42,598 nucleotides of DNA. Source: Nostoc sp. NOS(2021). GTDB lineage: Bacteria > Cyanobacteriota > Cyanobacteriia > Cyanobacteriales > Nostocaceae. Shown here in pieces: positions 1 to 7,463 of the stretch. The translations under genes were made by a program, and so were the position numbers. Below the pieces are notes generated by a model that had not been told where the DNA came from, did no database searches, and worked only from the letters and a program-made list of their open reading frames with translations. The DNA lies in NCBI RefSeq assembly GCF_017115025.1, contig NZ_JABXKM010000067.1, positions 1 to 42,598 on the forward strand. The letters are read 5' to 3'. Within the stretch, counting starts at the first letter, position 1; each line of letters begins with the position of its first letter.

Positions 1-635
1 ACACCCGCTCGATTCTCAAACACTGTGCCACTGCTGATAATGTATGGAATGTGCGTACAGCCATCGAAGCATTAGCCAGCAATTTCCCAGATGACCCTGA
101 CATCCACTCGTTTCTCAAACACTGTGCCACTGCTGATAAATCTGATCAGTATGTGCGAGGTGCAGCCATCAAAGCATTAGCCAGCAATTTCAAAGATGAC
201 CCGGATACCCACTCGATTCTCAAAAACAGCGCCACTGCTGATAATGCATGGAATGTGCGATGTGCAGCCATCAAAGCATTAGCCAGCAATTTCCCAGATG
301 ACCCGGACACCCGCTCGATTCTCAAACACTGTGCCACTGCTGATAATGTATGGAATGTGCGATATGCAGCCATCGAAGCAAATGTGCGATATGCAGTCAT
401 CGAAGCCTTAGCCAGCAATTTCCCAGATGACCCGGACACCCACTCAATTCTCAAAGAACGCGCCACTACTGATAATATATGGCATGTGCGAGATGCAGCC
501 ATCCAAGCATTAGCCAGTAATTTCCCAGATGACCCAGACACCCGCTCGATTCTCAAAGAACGCGCCACTACTGATAATCAAGGGGATGTGCGAGGTGCAG
601 CCATCGAAGCATTAGCGAAACACTTCAGAAATTAG
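1..635 (+). CDS. HEAT-repeat protein, 5' end outside the window
   Basis: The reading frame is already open at position 3, so the true start lies upstream; the GTG at 51 is only an internal codon. The visible part is built of 34-residue (102-bp) helical repeats with the core ALASNFPDDPDT..ILK..A..D....VR.AAIEAL, typical of HEAT/PBS-lyase-like solenoids, which usually form protein-binding scaffolds. In Nostoc such arrays often form the C-terminal half of NACHT or other multidomain proteins; that is family knowledge, and the N-terminal domain is not visible here. The units are nearly identical at DNA level, which implies recent duplication. The frame ends at TAG 633-635, but the same frame continues to 857 with a typical array C-terminus, so this stop looks premature. 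Codons are normal for the neighbourhood. Confident on the fold, not on the function. Confidence 0.75.
   Translation, partial: TRSILKHCATADNVWNVRTAIEALASNFPDDPDIHSFLKHCATADKSDQYVRGAAIKALASNFKDDPDTHSILKNSATADNAWNVRCAAIKALASNFPDDPDTRSILKHCATADNVWNVRYAAIEANVRYAVIEALASNFPDDPDTHSILKERATTDNIWHVRDAAIQALASNFPDDPDTRSILKERATTDNQGDVRGAAIEALAKHFRN
354..407 (+). repeat. 27-bp tandem duplication inside the HEAT array
   Basis: Positions 354-380 and 381-407 are near-identical 27-bp copies, each encoding NVRYA(A/V)IEA. The repeat period rises here from 102 to 129 bp. The duplication keeps the frame but adds nine residues to one HEAT unit. Confidence 0.8.
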
Positions 636-857
636 TCTGAGTTGTTTGAAATTTACTACAACTGCGCTGTCAATGACCCCTTTGAGCGTAAGCAAGACTA
701 TGAAACCAACCCTCGGCGGGTTGCACTGGAGATAATTATCAAGCAATTTCCTCAACATCCCCAGACTTTGCCACTGTTGCGCGACAAAGCAGAGAATGAC
801 ACAGATGAAGAAGTGCGAAAGTTTGCTCAACAGAAGTTGGCAGAATTAGAGAAGTAA
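636..857 (+). pseudogene. C-terminal end of the HEAT-repeat protein, cut off by an in-frame TAG
   Basis: This is the direct in-frame continuation of the preceding HEAT gene after TAG 633-635. It reads SELFEIYYNCAVNDPF, then a further helical repeat, PQHPQTLPLLRDKAENDTDEEVRKFAQQKLAELEK, and ends at a proper TAA at 855-857. This capping segment is what I would expect at the end of cyanobacterial HEAT arrays, so the TAG most likely arose by mutation and split one ancestral gene. A TTG at 642 could allow re-initiation, giving a 71-residue piece, but no clear ribosome binding site precedes it. Readthrough is possible in principle; decay is simpler because the next two genes are also broken. Confidence 0.65.
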
Positions 858-872
858 AAGAGTTTCAAAAAT

Positions 873-1102
873 ATGAACAACACAGAAGTTCGTCAACAAA
901 TCAACCAATATCTAGATGGATTGTCTTCAGAATGCCTAGAACTGGTAGCTGACTTCTTAGCTTATCAGCAGATAAAGAAAGTGAAGACGCTACCGAATAG
1001 TTAGTTAATATTCCTGGATTTATTGAATCCTTCGAGAGGAGTAAAAAAGATGTTGCTGAGGGTGGGGTAAAAGACTGGAAGTTAAAAATTCGTAATTCGT
1101 AA
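873..1102 (+). pseudogene. Antitoxin-like small gene, frameshifted and with an internal TAG
   Basis: An ATG at 873 opens MNNTEVRQQINQYLDGLSS...LVADFLAY, then the frame runs out at TAG 1002-1004. One frame over, homologous-looking text resumes as ADKESEDATE, then a TAG, then LVNIPGFIESFERSKKDVAEG..DWK, ending at TAA 1100-1102. Adding one base after the TAT codon (CAG..., where CTAGCA is expected) joins the two halves as FLAYLADKESEDATE. Small proteins of this shape occur in cyanobacteria next to RelE/ParE-type toxins; this comes from memory and I cannot name a family. No toxin partner is visible. The last codons and the stop are supplied by a CGTAATT heptamer repeat. At least two lesions make it a pseudogene. 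Confidence 0.6.
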
Positions 1103-1117
1103 TTATGTTTCAGAAGA

Positions 1118-1336
1118 ATGAAATATACAATAATTATTCAGTAGTCTGATGAAGATGAGTGTTTTGTTGTGAGTCTTCCTGAATGGGGAGAATTTTGTCA
1201 TACTCACGGAGATACTTACGAAGAAGCTTTCAAAAATGCTCAAGAAGTTTTAGAAATGCTGATTGAATCATCTTTGGCTGACGCTCAACCTCTACCAGAG
1301 CCAAAAACGCTAGAAAAGTCGTTAAAAGTAGCATAA
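1118..1336 (+). pseudogene. HicB-family antitoxin-like gene with a nonsense TAG
   Basis: From ATG 1118 the frame reads MKYTIIIQ, TAG (1142-1144), SDEDECFVVSLPEWGEF, then HTHGDTYEEAFKNAQEVLEMLIE and PLPEPKTLEKSLKVA, ending at TAA 1334-1336 (about 72 codons). This is the HicB N-terminal fold, which in family members usually has Trp directly before S/D-E-D. A single TGG to TAG change explains the stop. No HicA toxin gene flanks it, so it was probably an orphan antitoxin-like protein. It escapes ordinary gene calling because of the stop. The family call is firm; loss of function is inferred. Confidence 0.7.
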
Positions 1337-1341
1337 CTTTA

Positions 1342-1425
1342 AAGTGCGTAGTTTACCGCACTTCTCTACGAGAGGCTTGTCTGCGACACGCTCCGCGAAC
1401 GCCAACGGCAAGGCTCAGTGACCGC
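1342..1425 (+). repeat. Interspersed palindromic repeat of the CGCTACGCGAACG type
   Basis: A small hairpin (AAGTGCG at 1342-1348 pairing with CGCACTT at 1357-1363) is followed by TCTACGAGAGGCTTG...CGCTCCGCGAACGCC. Related fragments occur in this window at about 2195-2216, 8199-8225, 12345-12375, 20821-20850, 22985-23010 and inside hrcA (34863-34925). It belongs to a dispersed family common in Nostoc spacers. Confidence 0.55.
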
Positions 1426-1464
1426 ACTAGGCATCGCTTGCCATAAATCCAGATAATCTTAAAC

Positions 1465-1773
1465 TCAGATTACATCATTAAACGAAAGTGTAGGTATTTG
1501 ATTATAAACTTCTGCATTTTCTTCAATAGCTTGACGTATATCGTATTGCGTTTGTAAATTCAACCAAAACTGAGCGCTGTTACCAAAATAGCGAGATAAA
1601 CGCAAAGCTGTATCTGCTGTAATAGTACGTTTTCCAGATAAAATTTCACTAATTCTTGTCTGAGCTACACCTATATCTTTGCTTAATCGATAAGGGGTGA
1701 TATTTAGTGGCTCTAAAAATTCTAGTTGGAGGATTTCTCCAGGGTAGATATTTGGCAGACGGTTGTTGTTCAT
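1465..1773 (-). CDS. higA: HigA-family antitoxin (XRE-type HTH)
   Basis: A 102-residue protein of the HigA addiction-module antidote family. It opens NIYPGEILQLEFLEPLNITPYRLSKDIGV, followed by the helix-turn-helix AQTRISEILSGKRTITADTALRLSRYFG and the family signature SAQFWLNLQTQYDIR. It should bind and neutralise the HigB toxin encoded just upstream and repress the shared promoter. It lies 15 bp downstream of higB on the minus strand, the toxin-first order typical of hig modules. The ATG at 1773 fits the family start. Both genes look intact, unlike the decayed antitoxin-like genes next to them. Confidence 0.88.
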   Translation of the reverse strand: MNNNRLPNIYPGEILQLEFLEPLNITPYRLSKDIGVAQTRISEILSGKRTITADTALRLSRYFGNSAQFWLNLQTQYDIRQAIEENAEVYNQIPTLSFNDVI

Positions 1774-1788
1774 GATTATTTCCAGGCG

Positions 1789-2073
1789 TCAGTGGTAATC
1801 TACTATTTCAACTTCCGAAGCATTGTTTTCATCCGTCCAAACAAAGCAGATTCGCCATTGATCGTTAATACGAATACTGTACTGCCCTTTCCGATTGCCA
1901 ATTAGCTTTTCTAAACGATTACCAGGTGGAACGCGTAAATCGTTAATTGATGTTGCAGCGTCAAGAATAAGCAGTTTTCGTAAGGCAGTTTTCTGGATAT
2001 TGGGCGGATACTGAGAAGATGTAAAGCCCTCAAAGATAAGCTTTGTCTCTTCAGATTTAAAACTAACAACCAC
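1789..2073 (-). CDS. higB: HigB/RelE-family toxin
   Basis: The protein matches the HigB (RelE superfamily) mRNA interferase toxins: VVSFKSEETKLIFEGF, then LRKLLILDAATSINDLRVPPGNRLEKLIGNRKGQYSIRINDQWRICFVW and the terminal VEIVDYH. Such toxins cleave mRNA on the ribosome and are held inactive by HigA. The frame extends to a TTG at 2103, but family members begin at MIVSFKS-like text, so I place the start at GTG 2073 (about 94 residues, the usual length). It is the first gene of a two-gene unit with higA. The conserved Arg and the C-terminal VDYH are present, so it may be active. Confidence 0.87.
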   Translation of the reverse strand: MVVSFKSEETKLIFEGFTSSQYPPNIQKTALRKLLILDAATSINDLRVPPGNRLEKLIGNRKGQYSIRINDQWRICFVWTDENNASEVEIVDYH

Positions 2074-2285
2074 AATCCTATCGCTTTGCGTTACTATCGT
2101 CAAACGTTAGTATACACTTCAAGGCAATTTGCAAGTTCGCCTTGGTCAAAACCGCGACAACAGCAGGCTCTCAAATAAAAAGATGTGCCGCAGCTACGCC
2201 CGTCGTAGACATCGCATTTATTCTGGGCATCATATAGTTGGCAAATATTGCTACTTCATCTCTACTATCCCCAGGTAATTATACG

Positions 2286-2762
2286 ATGTCATATCAAAAT
2301 ATTGCAGGCACTCTTTCTCCAGAAGATATACAAGAAATTAAAGCAGCGCTACAAATAATCGAACAAAAAATGCCCTTTCTCATTGCTTTAACTGCACAAG
2401 AACGACGTAAGTTATTCAAAATGGGCGACAAAAGCCTAGCTTTTGTTACCAATAGCGTCAACGCTGCTCAGTCTAACCGTGAAATTCTCCCACCCAGCTT
2501 TGACATTGAAGAATTGATCCGGGATTATCAACTAGCCACCACCCTCAGCGAACTTTTAATCTTAATCCGGCAACTCACCGAACAAGTAGATGATACCCTG
2601 TTGGCAGTCGGTAGCGAAGCGATGCTCGGCAGTTTGACAGTTTATGATTACGTCAAGACAGCAGCGAAAAAGACTCCAGGCTTAAAAACTGTAGCAGAAC
2701 TGTTGAGCGATCGCTTTAAAGCTATTAGTAAAGGCAGAGCCGCAAAAACTACCGACTCTTGA
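2286..2762 (+). CDS. Conserved cyanobacterial hypothetical protein
   Basis: I do not recognise a named family. The frame is open from a TTG at 2238, but the ATG at 2286 (MSYQNIAGTLSPEDIQEIKAALQ) is the better start and gives 158 residues. The protein is soluble and largely helical, with an N-terminal amphipathic helix, a central DIEELIRDYQLATTLSELLILIRQLTEQVDDT segment and a C-terminal basic tail (KAISKGRAAKTTDS). There is no signal peptide or membrane segment. A HIP1 octamer lies inside the gene near 2708. It stands alone: the minus-strand hig module diverges upstream and a 42-bp tandem array begins 8 bp after its stop. No function is proposed. Confidence 0.65.
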   Translation: MSYQNIAGTLSPEDIQEIKAALQIIEQKMPFLIALTAQERRKLFKMGDKSLAFVTNSVNAAQSNREILPPSFDIEELIRDYQLATTLSELLILIRQLTEQVDDTLLAVGSEAMLGSLTVYDYVKTAAKKTPGLKTVAELLSDRFKAISKGRAAKTTDS

Positions 2763-2770
2763 TAAATTAA

Positions 2771-3079
2771 TACTCGTGAACGAGTCTTTGAACTCCATTC
2801 ATCCACCTTTGATACTCGTGAACGAGTCTTTTAGCTCCATTCATCCACCTTTGATACTCATTAACGAGTCTTTTAGCTCCATTCATCCACCTTTAATACT
2901 CGTGGACGAGTCTTTTAGCTCCATTCATCCACCTTTGATACTCATTAACGAGTCTTTTAGCTCCATTCATCCACCTTTAATACTCGTGGACGAGTCTTTT
3001 AGCTCCATTCATCCACCTTTGATACTCATTAACGAGTCTTTTAGCTCCATTCATCCACCTTTGATACTCATTAACGAGT
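2771..3079 (+). repeat. Tandem array of seven and a half 42-bp units, each with a 14-bp palindrome
   Basis: Units start at 2771, 2813, 2855, 2897, 2939, 2981, 3023 and 3065 (the last is partial). Each begins with ACTCGTGAACGAGT or a variant (ACTCGTGGACGAGT, ACTCATTAACGAGT) that can form a hairpin, followed by a constant CTTTTAGCTCCATTCATCC-type spacer. Units 3-4 and 5-6 form an 84-bp higher-order duplication with alternating palindrome types. Because 42 is divisible by 3, both strands stay open; the plus-strand frame 2776-3102 would encode NESFSSIHPPLIL repeats. I regard that as a by-product, since the palindromes are the conserved element and no ribosome binding site is evident. It is not a CRISPR: there are no unique spacers. 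Confidence 0.85.
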
Positions 3080-3216
3080 ATTTGAGGATTACCAACAAAT
3101 AAATTATCTAATCTTGTGGGGTGGACATCTTGTCCGCCCTTGGTTATGGACGAGCTAGACGCCATACGTGTTAACTTAACGTAAAAGCTAGTCTAGAAGC
3201 AGCATTTAGAGATTGT

Positions 3217-3321
3217 CTCGTTCCCAGTCGGAGACTGGGAATGCATAATGGGGGGCTGCCGCCTCAAGACTTGCGGCAGAGCCGCAATGAGGTGCATTTC
3301 CAGCCAGAGGCTGGAAACGAG
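3217..3321. repeat. Inverted-repeat interspersed element (CTCGTTCCCAG type)
   Basis: The left arm CTCGTTCCCAGTC..GACTGGGAATGCA and the right arm TGCATTTCCAG..CTGGAAACGAG are inverted copies, each with its own hairpin, around a core carrying a second inverted pair (CTGCCGC and GCGGCAG). Elements with these ends are widespread in cyanobacterial spacers. There is no coding content. Confidence 0.65.
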
Positions 3322-3379
3322 GTTTTAAAAGGGTTTTGGCTTAGGTTGACACCAATGGCTAGACGCCCACCCCAAATTA

Positions 3380-5671
3380 TTACCCAATTACCTCAGCAGT
3401 CTTCTTCTTATCCAACTTGAGAATCAACACACCCAAAGGTGGCAAACACAAATCCAGCGAATAGGGATGACTGTGCAAAGACCAATCATCCGTCCACTTA
3501 CCACCTAAGTTGCCCATATTGCTACCGCCATACTGACGCGCATCACTATTGAATAACTCAGTATAAAATCCTTTTTGTGGTACGCCAATGCGGTAGTGAG
3601 AATGGGGTTGTGGTGTAAAATTACAAACGACGATCGCAAAATCATCAGAATCGCGATCGCGACGGATGAAGGAAACTACACTATGGCGGTTATCGCTACA
3701 GTCAATCCACTCAAACCCCGGTTGGGCAAAATCCTGAGTGTACAAAACTGGTTCAGAACGGTAGAGATGGTTCAAATCGTGGAAAAATGTTTTTAATCGT
3801 TGGTGGGCTTCATGCTGCAATAAATGCCACTCCAAATCTGCCCAAGCATTCCACTCACTCCACTGCCCAAACTCCATGCTCATAAACATGGTTTTCTTGC
3901 CTGGGTGAGCAAACATATAGCTAAATAAACAACGCACATTCGCTAACTTCTGCCATGTATCCCCCGGCATTTTACCGATGATATTGCTCTTACCATGCAC
4001 TACTTCATCGTGGGACAGAGCCAGCATGAAGTTCTCGCTGTGGTTATACCACATACTAAAGGTGATATTGTTTTGATGGAACTGACGGAACCAAGGGTCC
4101 ATGCTGAAGTAATCCAGCATATCGTGCATCCACCCCATATCCCACTTCAAATTAAAGCCCAGTCCGCCTGTATAGGTCGGCCAAGATACCATTGGCCAGG
4201 AAGTAGATTCTTCAGCAATTGAGAGAATGCCGGGGAAATAGCTAAAGATAATGTGATTTACCTGACGCAGAAAATCTGCTGCTTCTAGGTTTTCTCTGCC
4301 GCCGTACTTGTTGGGCAGCCATTCTCCAGGTTCGCGGCAATAGTCGTTATAGAGCATCGAGGCCACAGCATCGACACGAATCCCGTCAATGTGGTACTTG
4401 TCAAACCAGAAGAGGGCATTGGCTGCTAAAAAATTACTAACTTCATGGCGACCGTAGTTGAACACTAAAGTACCCCATCCTTTGTGTTCGCCCTTGCGGG
4501 GGTCAGAGTGTTCGTAGAGGTGGCTACCATCAAAGAAAGCTAAACCATGTCCATCTTTGGGGAAGTGACCAGGAACCCAATCTACAATTACCCCTAGATC
4601 ATTTTCGTGACATTTGTCAACAAAATACATGAAATCTTCGGGGCTGCCAAAACGCGAGGTGGGGGCATAGTACCCAGTTACTTGATAACCCCAAGAACCA
4701 TCAAAGGGATGCTCCGCAATGGGTAGCAATTCTAGATGGGTGTATCCCAATTCTTTGACATAGGGAATGAGTCGGTCTGCCAGTTCCCGGTAGGTAAGGA
4801 AGCGTGCGCCCGGCTTCAATTCTGAAACGGTAACTACAGGTTCAGTTTCACCATTGGGGAGTTGAGCTGGTTGGGCACTCGAAGCGTGTAACCAAGAGCC
4901 TAAATGCACTTCGTAGACTGAGACGGGCTGGGTGAGGGGGTCAGTGCGACGCCGCTTTGCCATCCAGTCTTCATCACTCCAACTGTAATTATCTAAATCA
5001 GTGACAATGGATGCCGTTTTCGGGCGGGGTTCCTGCTGGAAACCGTAGGGATCAGATTTTTCGTAAATGTGTCCTTCAAAATTTTTGATTTCATATTTGT
5101 AATGCTCTCCCACACCGATTTCAGGAATAAACAATTCCCAAACCCCGGTGGGGCCTTTACGCATCTGGTTTTTACGCCCATCCCAGAGGTTGAAATCTCC
5201 CAACAACGAAACATTACGAGCATTGGGTGCCCAAACAGCAAAATAAACGCCCTTAACCCCGTCTCTTTCCGTGGGGTGCGCTCCCAGTTTTTCATATATC
5301 CGGTGATGGTTGCCTTCACTAAACAAATGCAAGTCAAAGTCTGTCAAGTGAGGAGAACGGAAAGCGTAAGGGTCATAAATTACACGCTCATGTTCCCCCT
5401 CTTTAATCCGTAACTGGTAGTTTGCCAATTCTGCGGTTTCAATCGTGCATTCAAAAAAGTGGGGATGATGCACTGTTTGCATCGGATATTCCTTCCGTTG
5501 TTCGGGAAGAACAACCCATGCGGCACTTGCATTTGGTAGGTAGGCCCGCACAGCCCAGACAGTTTTGCCATCTTGTTCTATGGGATGAGAACCTAGTATT
5601 TCAAAGGGATCGTTATGCTGATTCCAAACGATGCTGTTAACCTGTTCAGGGGCGATCGTGGTTATGGACAT
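3380..5671 (-). CDS. glgB: 1,4-alpha-glucan branching enzyme GlgB
   Basis: A 763-residue GH13 enzyme that forms alpha-1,6 branches in glycogen from linear alpha-1,4 glucan. Two N-terminal CBM48-like beta domains (about 12-110 and 120-230, with [21 protein letters not shown]) precede the catalytic barrel (about 250-620) and a C-terminal beta domain (about 655-755). The catalytic triad is intact: nucleophile Asp434 in GIRVDAVAS, acid/base Glu487 in SIAEESTSW, and Asp555 in [10 protein letters not shown]. Length is slightly above E. coli GlgB (728). The ATG at 5671 begins [15 protein letters not shown], a normal cyanobacterial start. It is monocistronic, with no other glg genes nearby. Confidence 0.97.
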   Translation of the reverse strand: MSITTIAPEQVNSIVWNQHNDPFEILGSHPIEQDGKTVWAVRAYLPNASAAWVVLPEQRKEYPMQTVHHPHFFECTIETAELANYQLRIKEGEHERVIYDPYAFRSPHLTDFDLHLFSEGNHHRIYEKLGAHPTERDGVKGVYFAVWAPNARNVSLLGDFNLWDGRKNQMRKGPTGVWELFIPEIGVGEHYKYEIKNFEGHIYEKSDPYGFQQEPRPKTASIVTDLDNYSWSDEDWMAKRRRTDPLTQPVSVYEVHLGSWLHASSAQPAQLPNGETEPVVTVSELKPGARFLTYRELADRLIPYVKELGYTHLELLPIAEHPFDGSWGYQVTGYYAPTSRFGSPEDFMYFVDKCHENDLGVIVDWVPGHFPKDGHGLAFFDGSHLYEHSDPRKGEHKGWGTLVFNYGRHEVSNFLAANALFWFDKYHIDGIRVDAVASMLYNDYCREPGEWLPNKYGGRENLEAADFLRQVNHIIFSYFPGILSIAEESTSWPMVSWPTYTGGLGFNLKWDMGWMHDMLDYFSMDPWFRQFHQNNITFSMWYNHSENFMLALSHDEVVHGKSNIIGKMPGDTWQKLANVRCLFSYMFAHPGKKTMFMSMEFGQWSEWNAWADLEWHLLQHEAHQRLKTFFHDLNHLYRSEPVLYTQDFAQPGFEWIDCSDNRHSVVSFIRRDRDSDDFAIVVCNFTPQPHSHYRIGVPQKGFYTELFNSDARQYGGSNMGNLGGKWTDDWSLHSHPYSLDLCLPPLGVLILKLDKKKTAEVIG

Positions 5672-5780
5672 GAAGCTACCTAAGTTAAATAACGTGATTG
5701 ACTAAATCTACTTTTTTAATATCTATGTATATTCTTTACATTTACTTGCACTATTGTCGCCACAGTTATCCTACCTCAGA

Positions 5781-5836
5781 ATTGGGCATTGGGCATGGAG
5801 CATTGGGCATTGGGCATTGGGCATTGGGCATTGCAT
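5781..5836. repeat. Heptamer tandem repeat (TTGGGCA), STRR type
   Basis: ATTGGGC is repeated head to tail with one interruption (GGCATGGAGC). It lies in the 200-bp spacer upstream of glgB. A shorter copy of the same type is at 30857-30880. Confidence 0.85.
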
Positions 5837-5874
5837 TGCAGAAAGCTCTTGACTTTTGACCCTTGAGTAATCTA

Positions 5875-6225
5875 TCAAAAATTTAAAAAGGGGAAAAACC
5901 GAAATAATGTTTTACGTAAGCGAAGCAAGAAAATCTGTTCTCGAATTCTGGGGTCTAGTTTTGGTGGCGGGACTTCTTGCAGCTGCGCTTGCAATTGGGC
6001 GTATTCGGCAGCTGTTAGGAATCTCCCATCAATAGGCGATCGCGCTTCTATGATAATCTTTGTCCGTAATATTTCTTCTGGTGTATCTTCTGGTGGCGGT
6101 AATCCTATTACGGCTGATCCCCAATAGCTACTTAACACAACCAACGTAGCACTAATCACGATTAAGTACAGTAATTGTATCGCCTTTCTCGCTTTAACTC
6201 TCCCCATCTCCTGAACTGCGTTCAC
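5875..6225 (-). CDS. Conserved cyanobacterial membrane-anchored hypothetical protein
   Basis: 116 residues, or 110 if it starts at Met7 (MGRVKARKAIQ). One N-terminal membrane helix, LLYLIVISATLVVLSSYWGSAVIG (about 18-41), is followed by PPPEDTPEEILRTKIIIEARSPIDGRFLTAAEYAQLQAQL and a basic C-terminus rich in Leu, Arg and Phe (LRKTLFRFFPFLNF). Proteins of this pattern (PPEDTPEE.LRT.II.EARSP..G..LTAAEYA) recur in cyanobacteria with no assigned role; that is recollection, not a search. The soluble part probably faces away from the cytoplasm or lumen boundary as one compact unit. No operon partner. Confidence 0.7.
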   Translation of the reverse strand: MNAVQEMGRVKARKAIQLLYLIVISATLVVLSSYWGSAVIGLPPPEDTPEEILRTKIIIEARSPIDGRFLTAAEYAQLQAQLQEVPPPKLDPRIREQIFLLRLRKTLFRFFPFLNF

Positions 6226-6310
6226 AACGCAGGATGAAAATCTGTTTTTCCCATTCCCTATCCCAAAGTTACAAATTTTCCCAATAAAAATCTGGCAATA
6301 TCAAGGGACA

Positions 6311-6570
6311 TTACCAGGTCTCTCCTGATACGGAATAGACTACAGGGAATGCTCAAGAGCAATTGCCAGCGATCGATCGCGATGAATTGTTTTACCATCT
6401 CAAAACTCAGGAGTTTAAGCCATTCCAAACACCAAACGAGGGAAGTACCTTGCCCACAAAATGGCTTAGATTCACATAACTCAACTCCCTTGGACTTGGA
6501 ACAAGGTTCCGTCAGGCGAGAATTCCAGGCGGACACTTGGTTGAGGACGTAACCCTCATCACCAGTGTCC
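6311..6570 (+). ncRNA. Candidate structured RNA in a 500-bp spacer (strand uncertain)
   Basis: This gap between two minus-strand genes has nested complementarity. CTC.CCTGA..CGGAA (6320-6335) pairs with TTCCGTCAGG.GAG (6507-6520), closing about 190 nt. Inside are TGCTC/GAGCA (6350-6361) and TAAGCCATT (6416-6424) with AATGGCTTA (6460-6468). After it comes a hairpin, GGACACT.GGT..GAGG against CCTC...ACCAGTGTCC (6531-6570), about 14 bp. GGAAC/GTTCC (6498-6510) competes with the long helix, so switching is conceivable. No RNase P, tmRNA or SRP signature is seen. Minus-strand frame 6258-6536 is open but has no protein-like composition. It could be a free-standing regulatory RNA or a transposon-associated RNA (for example HEARO type); I cannot decide. 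Confidence 0.4.
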
Positions 6571-6737
6571 TCTACTTGCTGCCCTACTTAGCTAATATTT
6601 GAGCAAACTCTAGGCTCTGATACACCAATAGAAAGCGTGCAGGTTTTTACGTGAACCTAATTAATTCAAGCTATGCGGTGACGAGCGTTGTTACTAAGCT
6701 GTTTTGGGCATGATTTAAACTAAAGCTGATAGATAGC

Positions 6738-6956
6738 TTATTTAGGAGTAGCTGCGGGAGTAGGTGCTGTAGTAGCTGCGGGAGTAGGTGCTGTAGTAGC
6801 GGCAGGGCTAGACGCAGCAGGAGGTGCATCAGTTGGTTCACCTGTAGCAGCGGGAGTACTAGTAGTGGTACCAGCACCATCACCACCACCTTCACAGGCT
6901 CCGAGAATTGCAGCCAGACTTAACATTAGAGCCAAACCAAAGATTTTTGTTTTCAT
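6738..6956 (-). CDS. Small Ala/Pro/Thr-rich lipoprotein
   Basis: 72 residues. It has a lipoprotein signal peptide, MKTKIFGLALMLSLAAILGAC, with lipobox LGAC and lipidated Cys21, followed by a short Gly-rich stretch and a low-complexity tail with the repeated ATTAPTPA motif. The tail is encoded by a 27-bp direct repeat (GTAGCTGCGGGAGTAGGTGCT core). A clear ribosome binding site (GAGGAG, at 6959-6964 on the complement) precedes ATG 6956. The mature protein is likely a flexible, membrane-tethered peptide. No enzymatic domain; function unknown. Confidence 0.7.
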   Translation of the reverse strand: MKTKIFGLALMLSLAAILGACEGGGDGAGTTTSTPAATGEPTDAPPAASSPAATTAPTPAATTAPTPAATPK

Positions 6957-7463
6957 AACTCCTCTTTCACCAATTGTGGCTAGAACAATTTTTCGCCTGT
7001 TGAATACGATACCGTATTTATTGCTTTTTTTAAATTCTGCGAGATTACATACTTAAAAAAAAACAATCCTTTGGCGTATTCTTTTTGGGATTACATATCA
7101 TACAGCCATCTGATTAGATTCTCTTAACTCAGGAGCAAAACGGAAATGACCAAGTTTTTTAGCAAACCGAGTTATCATAGCAAAAAATTTTATTTTTTTC
7201 ACGGAGTATTGCATCTTGCTGCCCCGCGTTGCCATACTTTAGGTGCGATACCTAAAGGGCAGGCTGTCCAGTTGCTAATCGCTGATTGCAAACATTGCAA
7301 TATCTAGGAGGATGCAAACATTGGTACACCTACCTATCAGAACAGTTAAAAGGGTGTAGTCTGTTATGTGTGCTTGTTGCACAGAAGGTGATTTTAACCT
7401 AATCAAAAACAGACAATCAAGACAATCAATCTAAAGTACAGTATTTCCCATCTAAAAAAAATT
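6957..7463. other. Intergenic region without a recognised gene
   Basis: An AT-rich spacer between the divergent lipoprotein and FtsL-like genes; it should hold both promoters. It contains a hairpin CTTTAGGT/ACCTAAAG at 7237-7257. A 53-codon frame from ATG 7146 has no protein-like features. No tRNA-like sequence seen. Confidence 0.5.

Noticed and set aside
146..568. 140-codon minus-strand gene opposite the HEAT array
   Set aside because: It is the antisense shadow of the 102-bp coding repeats, which keep all frames periodic.
1..1336. Genetic-code change with TAG read as sense
   Set aside because: Other intact genes in the window end normally at TAG (for example ftsI at 10151-10153), and one of the three broken genes also has a frameshift. 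Decay is simpler.
2771..3102. CRISPR array or genuine repeat protein
   Set aside because: The units are contiguous with no unique spacers and no cas genes are near. The open frames on both strands follow from the 42-bp period, and there is no ribosome binding site or signal sequence.
6258..6536. Minus-strand 92-codon gene
   Set aside because: Its composition is not protein-like (many Cys and Trp, no domain) and it coincides with the nested base pairing that suggests an RNA.
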